A stretch of 11,560 bases of DNA from an uncultured Oscillospiraceae bacterium. GTDB taxonomy: Bacteria; Bacillota; Clostridia; Oscillospirales; Oscillospiraceae. The translations under genes were made by a program, and so were the position numbers. Numbering within the stretch: position 1 is the first letter of the stretch; each line of letters starts with the position of its first letter. Positions 1 through 6,851 of the stretch are shown here, piece by piece. The stretch covers positions 1 to 11,560 of the forward strand of contig CAKTLD010000059.1 in assembly GCA_934572445.1 (NCBI GenBank), written 5' to 3'. The notes beneath the pieces are model-generated. The model was not told the DNA's origin, searched no databases, and saw only the letters and a list, made by a program, of their open reading frames with translations.

Positions 1-1313
1 CCGACGATCTCGCTGTTCGCGCCGCCCATGACGCCCGCGACGCAGACGGGCTTGTGCTCGTCGCAGATGCAGAGCATGTTCGGTGTCAGCTTGCGCTCGT
101 TGCCGTCGAGCGTCTGGATGGTCTCGCCCTCGCGCGCGGTGCGCACAATGATATGGCCGCCCTCAACGCAGCTGAAATCAAAGGCGTGCATCGGCTGGCC
201 GTATTCGAGCATCACATAGTTCGTGATATCGACGATGTTGTTGATGGGGCGCACGCCGCTGTTGCGAAGCCTCTCGCGCATCCAGCGCGGAGACGGCGCG
301 ATCTTCACGTTTTTCACCATGCGCGCGGTGTAGCGCGGGCAGAGGTCGCCGTCCTCAATGTCGATATCGACAAGGTCGGCGATGCTGCCGCCGCAGCCGT
401 GCGGCTCGGGCTCATGCAGCCGGAGGGGGCGATGGAACGTCGCGCTCGCCTCGCGGGCAAGGCCGATGACAGAAAGGCAGTCGGGGCGGTTCGGTGTGAT
501 CTCGAACTCGACGATAGAATCGTCGAAACCGAGGATGTGCGCCATATTGAGGCCCGGCTCGGCGTCCTCTTCCTGCAAAATAAAGATGCCGTCAGCGATG
601 CAGTGGGGAAACTCCTTCTGCTCTGCGTGCAGGTCCTCGAGCGTACAGATCGTGTCGCTCTTGGTGTTGTACGCAACGAGATCGCCCTCGTGGAGGTTGG
701 AGCAGACAGTCTTCGCCGCACGGGTGACCGTGCCGTCGTTCACGCGGACATTGAAGCCGCCGCCGGTGCGCTCCACCGCCTCGACACGGCCGCAGAGCAC
801 AGGGCCGTAGACCTTGTCGCCGGGCTTGATATCGGCAGAGATGGAGGGCTTATCCTTGTCGATGGGATGATAGTCGTTCAGGATAGCCGCGGGCGTGATG
901 ACGGCATAGGGAAAATCGTGCTCCGCCGTCATGCCGAGCTCCTTGAGCGAGCAGAGCATACCGTCGGACTCGACGCCGCGCAGCGCGCCCTTTTCGATCC
1001 TCATGCCATTGGGCAGCAGTGCGCCGGAAAGCGCGGCGGGTACATAGTCACCGACGTGGACGTTCCACGCGCCGGTGACGATCTGCACAGGCTCTGCCTG
1101 ACCAACGTCGATCTTCACGACCCACATGTGGTCGGAATTTTCGTGGCGCGCCATTGCAACAACTCTGCCGACGACTACATTTTTAAGGTGCTCATCCGGG
1201 CGCTCGATGGTCTCGACCTTCGAGCCGGAGAGCGTCATTTCGTCGTTGAATTCCTTATCGGTGATATCCTTGAGGTCAACAAATTCGTTGAGCCAATTAC
1301 GGGATAGGATCAT
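1..1313 (-). CDS. pheT: Phenylalanyl-tRNA synthetase beta subunit, N-terminal part (runs off left edge)
   Basis: Beta subunit of the alpha2-beta2 enzyme that charges tRNA-Phe in the cytoplasm. The minus strand gives 437 complete codons beginning MILSRNWLNEFVDL, a typical PheT start, with AGGAGG just upstream (complement of 1321-1326). In order I see the EMAP/OB-fold tRNA-binding domain (about residues 40-135, with VQIVTGAWNV and GVESDGMLCS), then the B3/B4 editing region (EITPNRPDCLSVIGLARE near 271-288; GVRPINNIVDITNYVMLEYG near 353-372). The remaining domains lie beyond the window. Unusual: about 100 residues (roughly 137-236) sit between HDFPYA and EFPHCIADGIFIL, where most PheT proteins I know join directly. 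It follows pheS after a 163 bp gap full of hairpins, so it is probably co-transcribed under the pheS T-box. Confidence 0.96.
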   Translation of the reverse strand, partial: MILSRNWLNEFVDLKDITDKEFNDEMTLSGSKVETIERPDEHLKNVVVGRVVAMARHENSDHMWVVKIDVGQAEPVQIVTGAWNVHVGDYVPAALSGALLPNGMRIEKGALRGVESDGMLCSLKELGMTAEHDFPYAVITPAAILNDYHPIDKDKPSISADIKPGDKVYGPVLCGRVEAVERTGGGFNVRVNDGTVTRAAKTVCSNLHEGDLVAYNTKSDTICTLEDLHAEQKEFPHCIADGIFILQEEDAEPGLNMAHILGFDDSIVEFEITPNRPDCLSVIGLAREASATFHRPLRLHEPEPHGCGGSIADLVDIDIEDGDLCPRYTARMVKNVKIAPSPRWMRERLRNSGVRPINNIVDITNYVMLEYGQPMHAFDFSCVEGGHIIVRTAREGETIQTLDGNERKLTPNMLCICDEHKPVCVAGVMGGANSEIV

Positions 1314-1349
1314 ATTTGTATCCTCCTAAGAAGTAACAGTCAAATTTTG

Positions 1350-1466
1350 TTTTTTGTGACGACATGCGCGTCACAAAAAACACCGCTCAGGGTGCAAGCG
1401 TGCGAGCAAAGCGAGTGCGACGCAGCACCCTGCGAAAGAGATCGCAGAAAGCGGCGAGCCGCTTTC
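1350..1466. repeat. Cluster of inverted repeats between pheS and pheT
   Basis: Three perfect dyads lie in this 163 bp gap. One has 12 bp arms TTTTTTGTGACG / CGTCACAAAAAA (1350-1361 and 1369-1380). One has 8 bp arms CAGGGTGC / GCACCCTG (1388-1395 and 1425-1432) around GCGAG-type direct repeats. One has 8 bp arms GAAAGCGG / CCGCTTTC (1447-1454 and 1459-1466). On the transcribed (minus) strand the GC-rich middle hairpin is followed 7 nt later by a run of six T, so it could act as a partial terminator or as an RNA processing or stabilising element between the two synthetase genes. It could equally be an interspersed palindromic repeat of the genome. No coding potential seen. Confidence 0.7.
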
Positions 1467-1476
1467 GCGAGGAATA

Positions 1477-2502
1477 TTAAAACTGCTCGAGGAAGCGGAC
1501 GTCGTTCTCGAAGATCAGGCGCAGGTCGCTGATCTTGAAGTGGCCGAGCGCCAGACGCTCAAGGCCCATACCGAACGCCCAGCCGGAATAGACCGTGGAG
1601 TCGATGCCGCAGCCCTCGAGGACCTTCGGGTGGATCATACCGGCGCCGAGCACCTCGATCCAGCCCTCGCCCTTGCAGGTGGGACAACCCGCGCCGTGGC
1701 ACTTGTGGCACTGGATGTCCATCTCGCAGCTCGGCTCGGTGAACGGGAAGTGATGGGGGCGGAAGCGCGTGACCGTGTGCTCGCCGTAGAGCTGGCGCAC
1801 GACCTCGTTGAGCGTGCCCTTGAGGTCCGCCATCGTGATGCCCTTGTCGATGGCCATACCCTCGATCTGGTGGAACATCGGCGAGTGCGTGGCATCCACC
1901 TCGTCCTTGCGGTACACGCGGCCGGGAGCCAGGATGCGGATGGGCAGCTCGCGCGTTTCCATCGCGTGGATCTGCATGGGAGAGGTCTGCGTGCGCAGGA
2001 GGATGGAGCTGTCTTCGGTGAAGTAGAACGTATCGCTCCACTCGCGGGCGGGATGGCCCTCTTCGACGTTGAGCTTCGTGAAGTTGTATTCGGCAAGCTC
2101 GACCTCGCGGTCTTCGAGGATCTCAAAGCCCATGCCGACGAAGATGTCCTTGATCTCGTCGAGCACCTGATACATCGGGTGCTTCACGCCGATCTTCTCC
2201 TGCGCGCCGGGGATGGTGACGTCCACGGCCTCGGACTTGAGCTTGAGCTCCATGGCCTTATCGGCGAGCTCCTTCGTCTTTTCCTCGATGTTCGCCTCGA
2301 GCTTGGCGCGCACCTCGTTCGCCAGCTGCCCGATCACGGGACGCTCTTCGGCGCTGAGCTTGCCCATCTGCTTCAAAACGGCGGTCAACTCGCCCTTTTT
2401 GCCCAGATAGCGGACGCGCAGCGCTTCGAGATCCTCCGCCTTGCCGGCGTCGGAGATCGCGTCGAGCGCGGCCTTGCGAATGGCTTCCAGTTGCTGTTTC
2501 AT
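1477..2502 (-). CDS. pheS: Phenylalanyl-tRNA synthetase alpha subunit
   Basis: Catalytic subunit, 341 aa, the usual length. The N-terminal coiled-coil arm (about residues 1-90) is followed by the class II core. Motif 2 is at about 194-215 (GRVYRKDEVDATHSPMFHQI) and motif 3 at 311-319 (GMGLERLAL). The FPFTEPS segment (252-258) precedes four cysteines at 265, 268, 273 and 276 in CxxC-x4-CxxC spacing, a zinc-ribbon-like loop also found in other Bacillota PheS. I chose the ATG at 2502 because AAGGAG lies just upstream (complement of 2510-2515) and MKQQLEAIRK is the normal start. The frame stays open upstream, but that stretch is T-box leader. The protein ends in the conserved DLRLIFENDVRFLEQF. 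First gene of the pheST operon. Confidence 0.98.
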   Translation of the reverse strand: MKQQLEAIRKAALDAISDAGKAEDLEALRVRYLGKKGELTAVLKQMGKLSAEERPVIGQLANEVRAKLEANIEEKTKELADKAMELKLKSEAVDVTIPGAQEKIGVKHPMYQVLDEIKDIFVGMGFEILEDREVELAEYNFTKLNVEEGHPAREWSDTFYFTEDSSILLRTQTSPMQIHAMETRELPIRILAPGRVYRKDEVDATHSPMFHQIEGMAIDKGITMADLKGTLNEVVRQLYGEHTVTRFRPHHFPFTEPSCEMDIQCHKCHGAGCPTCKGEGWIEVLGAGMIHPKVLEGCGIDSTVYSGWAFGMGLERLALGHFKISDLRLIFENDVRFLEQF

Positions 2503-2557
2503 ATCATTTCTCCTTTTCAGGTAAAAATTTGCAGGATGTGCGGGGGCGGGCGAAAAC

Positions 2558-2798
2558 GCAAAAAAATAAGCCCCCCTCCCGATGTTCGGGACGAAAGACT
2601 TCTTCCGCGGTACCACCCAAATTCGCGCCGAAGCGGCGCGCGCTCAAGCCCTGTAACGGCGGCGGACCGTCCGCGCATTTCCTCGCGGCTGCTCGGGGGC
2701 GAACCAAGCGGCATCCCACAGACCGGCTCCCAGCCGATGACCGGTCCTCTCTTGGGCGGAATGGCTCCGCTATTTTCCCTTTCGACGCATTTTACTGA
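2558..2798 (-). promoter_or_regulatory. T-box leader (tRNA-Phe) of pheS with antiterminator/terminator switch
   Basis: The minus strand carries the diagnostic T-box GGGTGGTACCGCGG (complement of 2605-2618), which pairs with the NCCA end of uncharged tRNA. Just after it comes a terminator: TCCCGA-ACA-TCGGG (around 2578-2591), extended by AAGTCTTTC pairing with GGGGGGCTT through G-U wobbles, then ATTTTTTT (2562-2569). Upstream is a stem I with an AGAGAG element and a GACCGG/CCGGTC arm. A TTC triplet at 2703-2701 sits where the specifier is expected, matching Phe. From the family: low tRNA-Phe charging should favour readthrough into pheS. The exact limits and stem I fold are my estimate; the T-box and terminator are unambiguous. 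Confidence 0.93.
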
Positions 2799-2804
2799 GA
2801 ACCA

Positions 2805-2833
2805 TTTATATCACAGGGAAAAGGAAGTTGCAA
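2805..2833 (-). promoter_or_regulatory. pheS operon promoter
   Basis: On the minus strand TTGCAA (2833-2828), a 17 bp spacer, and TATAAA (2810-2805) preceded by TG-A (extended -10). It lies just upstream of the T-box leader. Its -35 hexamer is the same six bases used by the divergent PAP2 promoter. Confidence 0.8.
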
Positions 2834-2856
2834 GAGGGAATTTTGCGTGATACAAT
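2828..2856 (+). promoter_or_regulatory. Promoter of the PAP2 phosphatase gene
   Basis: TTGCAA (2828-2833), a 17 bp spacer, and TACAAT (2851-2856) preceded by TG-A. The start codon at 2892 lies about 35 bp past the -10, with GGAAGGAG between. The -35 is the palindrome shared with the divergent pheS promoter. Confidence 0.8.
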
Positions 2857-2891
2857 GAAAAAACCGCGAATTCAGGAAGGAGAAACGCAAT

Positions 2892-3857
2892 ATGTCCGCC
2901 TTTTTGTCGCTCAACCTCGATTTTCTCCGCGCGCTGGCCGCTCTCCGCACGCCGCTGCTCGATACGTTCATGGCGGCGGTAACACACCTGGGTGAGGAAA
3001 CGTTCTTCATGGTCCTCGCGCTGCTGATGTTTTGGTGTGTCGATAAGCGGCGGGGCTATTATCTGCTGCTCGTCGGCTTTGCGGGCACGATCATCAATCA
3101 GATGCTTAAGATCACTTTCCGCATCCCGCGCCCGTGGGTGCTCGATCCCGACTTTCAGATCGTCGAAGCCGCCCGCGCGCAGGCGACGGGCTTTTCCTTC
3201 CCCAGCGGCCACACCCAGAACGCCGTCGGCACCTTCGGCGGCATTGCGCGCACATCAAAGCGCCGCGGCGTGCGCATCGCCTGCATCGTGCTCGCGCTGC
3301 TCATCGCCTTTTCACGGCTCTATCTCGGCGTACACACGCCGCTCGACGTGGGCGTGTCGCTCCTTGCCGCCGCAGCACTCGTATTCGCGCTCGCGCCTGT
3401 GCTGGACGAAGCCAGACGCCGCCCAAACTACCTGCTGCACACCTGGCTCGTGATGCTGCTGCCCGCGCTCGCCTTTCTTTTCTACGCGCTGCATGTGCGC
3501 AGCGGCGCGGCGAGTGAGCTGACGAATTTCGACTCTGCCGTGAAAAACGCCTGGTGCATGCTCGGCGGCGTCGTAGGTATCATCCTCACCATTTCTATTG
3601 ACGAGCGCTTTACGCGCTTTGAAACGCAGGCCGTCTGGTGGGCGCAGATCATCAAGCTCGTGCTGGGGCTCGGGCTGGTCATGGCAGTCAGAGCCGGGCT
3701 CAAGGCACCGCTGTACGCGCTGTTCGGCCAGGGCAGCGGCGCAGCGGACGGCATCCGCTACTGCCTGATGGTGCTGACGGCGGGCGTTCTCTGGCCGCTG
3801 TCGTTCCACTTTTTCTCCACCCTGGGGCACGGAAAAAGCCGCACTTTACACAGGTAA
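2892..3857 (+). CDS. PAP2-superfamily membrane phosphatase
   Basis: Integral membrane phosphatase of the PAP2 / undecaprenyl-pyrophosphate phosphatase superfamily, 321 aa. All three signature motifs are intact: K73-x6-R80-P81 (KITFRIPRP), P104-S-G-H107 (FSFPSGHT), and S141-R-x5-H148-x3-D152 (SRLYLGVHTPLD). H107 and H148 are the expected catalytic histidines. Hydrophobic segments are near 36-50, 57-72, 128-145, 151-170, 183-200, 222-236, 253-268 and 289-305, so the C-terminal half adds several membrane spans beyond the catalytic core. Family members act on lipid phosphates or polyprenyl pyrophosphate at the outer face of the membrane; the substrate cannot be told from sequence. GGAAGGAG precedes the ATG. 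No terminator follows; the next promoter begins inside its last codons. Confidence 0.93.
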   Translation: MSAFLSLNLDFLRALAALRTPLLDTFMAAVTHLGEETFFMVLALLMFWCVDKRRGYYLLLVGFAGTIINQMLKITFRIPRPWVLDPDFQIVEAARAQATGFSFPSGHTQNAVGTFGGIARTSKRRGVRIACIVLALLIAFSRLYLGVHTPLDVGVSLLAAAALVFALAPVLDEARRRPNYLLHTWLVMLLPALAFLFYALHVRSGAASELTNFDSAVKNAWCMLGGVVGIILTISIDERFTRFETQAVWWAQIIKLVLGLGLVMAVRAGLKAPLYALFGQGSGAADGIRYCLMVLTAGVLWPLSFHFFSTLGHGKSRTLHR

Positions 3858-3920
3858 CAGTTGGTGCTATACTAATTGTGTATTTGCAAACAGGCAAATC
3901 ACCGCGCGGCACAGCCGCGC
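3845..3920 (+). promoter_or_regulatory. pspC promoter and hairpin in its 5' untranslated region
   Basis: TTTACA (3845-3850), a 17 bp spacer, and TATACT (3868-3873) with a TGC extended -10. The -35 lies inside the end of the PAP2 gene. Downstream in the leader are a small dyad ATTTGC/GCAAAT and a strong hairpin GCGCGGC-ACA-GCCGCGC (3904-3920). The hairpin ends about 12 nt before the ribosome binding site and has no T run, so it is not a terminator. Confidence 0.75.
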
Positions 3921-3947
3921 ACCGGATAAGATAAGGAGAGTAACATC

Positions 3948-4148
3948 ATGGAAGAAAAGAAAAAACTTCACAAGTCCCGCAACAATAAGAAGATCTGCGG
4001 CGTGTGCGCCGGCTTCGCCGACTATTTCGGCATTGACCCCACCATCGTGCGCGTACTGTGGGCCATCCTCGCGTTTGCCTACGGCAGCGGCATCCTCGCC
4101 TACTTCATCTGCGCGCTCGTCATGCCCGAGGGTGACACGGAAGTCTGA
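3948..4148 (+). CDS. Small PspC-domain membrane protein
   Basis: A 66 aa protein that is almost entirely a PspC domain. KKLHKSRNNKKICGVCAGFADYFGIDPTIVRVLW (about residues 5-38) is the conserved amphipathic half, and a single hydrophobic span at about 39-59 ends in the typical VMPEG. PspC of the phage-shock system senses membrane stress in proteobacteria. Stand-alone short copies like this are common in Bacillota and their role is less clear. AAGGAG lies 9 nt before the ATG. Its own promoter suggests independent expression, though readthrough from the PAP2 gene is possible. The next promoter begins 5 bp after its stop. Confidence 0.92.
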   Translation: MEEKKKLHKSRNNKKICGVCAGFADYFGIDPTIVRVLWAILAFAYGSGILAYFICALVMPEGDTEV

Positions 4149-4152
4149 ACGC

Positions 4153-4180
4153 TTGACATTTCCCGCAAATTCGATATACT
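4153..4180 (+). promoter_or_regulatory. Promoter of the purine phosphoribosyltransferase gene
   Basis: TTGACA (4153-4158), a 16 bp spacer, and TATACT (4175-4180). It begins 5 bp after the pspC stop and leaves a leader of roughly 60 nt. I see no purine riboswitch core in that leader. Confidence 0.82.
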
Positions 4181-4245
4181 GTTTCTGTTTGCCGCGCACG
4201 GCGGCGCAAAGAACGATGTAAAATGAGCGAAGGGAGCTTCCTTTT

Positions 4246-4806
4246 ATGGCGACTTATCCCATGCACGTCGCGGGTCTTGACCGTGACCTCCCCATCTGCA
4301 AGGTGACCGATGACCTCTATATCGGCGCATTCATCATGTTCGGCGACGCGGAGCTGACCACCCGCTGCGCTTCCGAGCTTTTGAAGCTCGCGGCGGATGT
4401 CGACTACGACTATATGCTCACCGCCGAGGCCAAGTCCATCCCTCTGATCCACGAGATGGCACGCCAGAGCGGCGCGGACAAGTACTTCATTGCGCGCAAG
4501 GGCCCCAAGGTCTATATGCCCGATCCCATCTCCGTGGAGGACAAGTCCATCACCACCGTCGCCCAGCAGAAGCTCTATCTCGGGTCCGACGATGCCGCCG
4601 TTATCCGCGGGAAGAAGATCCTGCTCGTCGATGACGTCATCTCCACGGGCGGCTCGCTCAAGGCGATGGAGGCTCTTGTCGAAAAGGCGGGCGGCACCGT
4701 TACGGGCCGCATGGCCGTTCTCGCCGAGGGCGGCGCAGCCGACCGCAAGGACATCCTGTTTCTTGAAAAGCTGCCGGTCTTCAACGCTGACGGCAGCGTA
4801 AAGTAA
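4246..4806 (+). CDS. Purine phosphoribosyltransferase (adenine phosphoribosyltransferase-like)
   Basis: Type I phosphoribosyltransferase, 186 aa, which joins a purine base to PRPP to make a nucleotide. The PRPP-binding motif is intact at about residues 125-137 (ILLVDDVISTGGS). YMLTAEAKSIPLIHEMAR (56-72) resembles the base-binding AEAKGIPL segment of adenine phosphoribosyltransferases. KVYMPDPISVEDKSITTVAQQKLYL (88-112) covers the flexible hood region. The N-terminus differs from classical Apt, so adenine is the best guess but hypoxanthine or xanthine cannot be excluded. Adenine deaminase 2 kb downstream on the same strand fits a purine-salvage neighbourhood. GAAGGGAG precedes the ATG at unusually long spacing (about 10 nt). 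Confidence 0.85.
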   Translation: MATYPMHVAGLDRDLPICKVTDDLYIGAFIMFGDAELTTRCASELLKLAADVDYDYMLTAEAKSIPLIHEMARQSGADKYFIARKGPKVYMPDPISVEDKSITTVAQQKLYLGSDDAAVIRGKKILLVDDVISTGGSLKAMEALVEKAGGTVTGRMAVLAEGGAADRKDILFLEKLPVFNADGSVK

Positions 4807-4827
4807 AAAAGCTGATCACAGAAGCGC

Positions 4828-4870
4828 AAAGCGCCTTTCAAAGAATTTTCTTTGAAAGGCGCTTTCTTTG
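4828..4870 (+). terminator. Strong intrinsic terminator after the phosphoribosyltransferase
   Basis: A 17 bp perfect stem, AAAGCGCCTTTCAAAGA (4828-4844) with its complement at 4849-4865, loop ATTT, followed by a T-rich tail. It also lies 3' of the convergent lipoprotein gene, so it may serve both strands. Confidence 0.9.
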
Positions 4871-4876
4871 TTCTCT

Positions 4877-5788
4877 TCACTTGCGGGTTAGTCTTGCACC
4901 AAGGAAACACACACCACTTCCGTACACCCAAATGTCACTTTTTCCCCACCCATCAAAGCTCCCGCCTGGTGCATAAATCGAATGATCTATCACCGCACTA
5001 TACGGCTCATCTAAAACATAGTTTCCTCTCTGTGCCCATGAGTATTCAGCAGTAATTGGCTCGTCCGTTTTTGCATTACAATAGTTTGAAAACGGTCCCA
5101 TTGCTGTACAGTATATATCATATTCAAATGTCACTGTGTCCTCATCAATGGACAAAATATTTATATTGATATCGTCATCATCTTGCTTATAATACCATTC
5201 TCCAACAATATCCCATTTCATATCTTTTGCTGCATCATCAATTTCTTTCAATTTCCAACCATCTTTTAAGCTATAAGAATACTCAACCCAAACTGAACAG
5301 CTTATAACAACATACCCCTCATACCCCTCTGTTTTTTCTGCAGTATAAGCAAACAACGCACTCGTGTCTGTAATATTTTTATCTACAAATTTAACCGAAT
5401 CATAACTTTCAGCAACAAGTGCATCCGCCTCCGATTGGTCTACTTCCACTTGCGGTAAATACCTTCGATTTGTTCTGTCGACTTTTTCTAACATCCAGCC
5501 TTCATTATATAACTCGTAAACCAGAGTATATGAAGCATAGTACACACATTCTTCATTTTCTGCCGTTATATCAATCCAGACATAATCGGTCTTCTCGTCC
5601 TCATTTGTCTGTCGTTTTTCCACATTGTATGACGTGATTTTTAGGCCATAATCAAAACTGTCATCACTTGCCATAATATCTTTACATATTTCTTTCTCGC
5701 TCTTAGCTGATGTCCCCCCGCACGAAGTCAATACCACTATAGTTCCTAATATCAGCAAAGTCACCAGTAATCTTTCCAGTATTCTCAT
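4877..5788 (-). CDS. Predicted secreted lipoprotein, unknown function
   Basis: A 303 aa protein I do not recognise beyond its export signal. The N-terminus MRILERLLVTLLILGTIVVL is a lipoprotein signal peptide ending in lipobox LTSC (about residues 20-23), so Cys23 should be lipidated on the outer face of the membrane. The mature part is acidic and rich in Tyr, Asp and Glu. It contains two similar stretches, near YTLVYELYNEGWMLEKVD and WVEYSYSLKDGWKLKEID, which look like repeated domains. I chose the ATG at 5788 because GGGAG lies 8 nt upstream; an in-frame ATG at 5842 would add 18 residues before the signal and lacks such a site. Base composition is clearly more AT-rich than the flanking genes, suggesting transfer. 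The upstream 26 bp site ends 31 bp before the ATG, so expression probably depends on the orientation of the adjacent segment. Confidence 0.85.
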   Translation of the reverse strand: MRILERLLVTLLILGTIVVLTSCGGTSAKSEKEICKDIMASDDSFDYGLKITSYNVEKRQTNEDEKTDYVWIDITAENEECVYYASYTLVYELYNEGWMLEKVDRTNRRYLPQVEVDQSEADALVAESYDSVKFVDKNITDTSALFAYTAEKTEGYEGYVVISCSVWVEYSYSLKDGWKLKEIDDAAKDMKWDIVGEWYYKQDDDDININILSIDEDTVTFEYDIYCTAMGPFSNYCNAKTDEPITAEYSWAQRGNYVLDEPYSAVIDHSIYAPGGSFDGWGKSDIWVYGSGVCFLGARLTRK

Positions 5789-5818
5789 AACATTTTCTCC
5801 CATTTTGTATTTTGCACT

Positions 5819-5844
5819 GTTCAAAAAAGTGTACTTTGGCAAAT
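5819..5844 (+). repeat. Inverted repeat, left (putative recombinase crossover site)
   Basis: Half-sites GTTCAAAAAAGT (5819-5830) and ACTTTGGCAAAT (5833-5844) flank a GT dinucleotide at 5831-5832. It matches the complement of the right copy at 21 of 25 aligned positions, including a 14 bp unbroken core. Confidence 0.75.
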
Positions 5845-5945
5845 AACCAAAAATAAAGCAAACCGTATAAAGAAACAGCTTGCAAAATAGGGAATTATCG
5901 CTATAATGATAATAGAAAGTGTTTGTCGCATGAATTTGTAAAAGT
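5833..5945. promoter_or_regulatory. Putative invertible promoter segment, lipoprotein OFF orientation
   Basis: The 113 bp between the two GT/AC cores. It holds one good promoter, on the plus strand: TTGCAA (5880-5885), a 16 bp spacer, TATAAT (5902-5907). This points away from the lipoprotein gene and into the 3' end of the recombinase gene. The minus strand of the segment offers only weak matches. If the segment inverted, the -10 would fall near 5876-5871 on the minus strand, about 83 nt before the lipoprotein ATG. Inversion itself is inference from the site architecture. Confidence 0.6.
5880..5907 (+). promoter_or_regulatory. Promoter inside the putative invertible segment
   Basis: TTGCAA, a 16 bp spacer, and a perfect TATAAT on the plus strand. 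In the present orientation its transcript would be antisense to the recombinase gene. Confidence 0.72.
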
Positions 5946-5959
5946 ACACTTTTTCAAAT
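5934..5959 (-). repeat. Inverted repeat, right (putative recombinase crossover site)
   Basis: Half-sites ATTTGTAAAAGT (5934-5945) and ACTTTTTCAAAT (5948-5959) flank AC at 5946-5947. The two half-sites are inverted copies of each other at 11 of 12 positions. The site lies 16 bp past the recombinase stop. Confidence 0.75.
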
Positions 5960-5975
5960 TATATGCACACTTCGT

Positions 5976-6591
<616 letters not shown>

Positions 6592-6624
6592 GCTGTTCCT
6601 CCCTGCCGCTTTATTGTGTTCCAC

Positions 6625-6633
6625 AGTATAGCA
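6625..6633 (-). promoter_or_regulatory. Probable extended -10 promoter of the recombinase
   Basis: On the minus strand TGC-TATACT (6633-6625), about 34 bp before the ATG at 6591. No good -35 is seen at the right distance, so it would rely on the TGn element. Confidence 0.45.
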
Positions 6634-6744
6634 AAGGCTTTTCCAGCATCAGCGCACGGTTATGTACACCAGTTTATCGTTCTGTCCTCGCTCGTCTCCC
6701 TCACTTTTCGTCAGTTTCACTAAAAAAGTTTTAGCTTTTTCTGC

Positions 6745-6773
6745 TGGACAAGTGCAAAAGAACGTAGTATCCT
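6745..6773 (+). promoter_or_regulatory. Adenine deaminase promoter
   Basis: TGGACA (6745-6750), a 17 bp spacer, TATCCT (6768-6773), with an untranslated leader of roughly 70 nt. The leader shows no purine-riboswitch core. AGGAGG lies 8-9 nt before the ATG. Confidence 0.62.
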
Positions 6774-6851
6774 ATTAAAAAATATCCGGAAAGGGCCGCC
6801 GCAGAGCCGCACAGGCCGACCAACCAGAGCCGAAAATAAGGAGGATCACGC

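Noticed and set aside
54-1307. Long plus-strand open frames opposite pheT, with similar ones opposite pheS (1540-2850) and adenine deaminase (7122-8261, minus strand)
   Set aside because: They mirror GC-rich real genes on the other strand, lack ribosome binding sites, and read as Arg/Ala/His/Asp-rich sequence with no family features.
6719-6741. A third recombinase site or a terminator at the AAAAAAGTTTTAGCTTTTT stretch
   Set aside because: The half-site match is weak and the spacing around the centre is wrong. As a hairpin it is AT-only and short.
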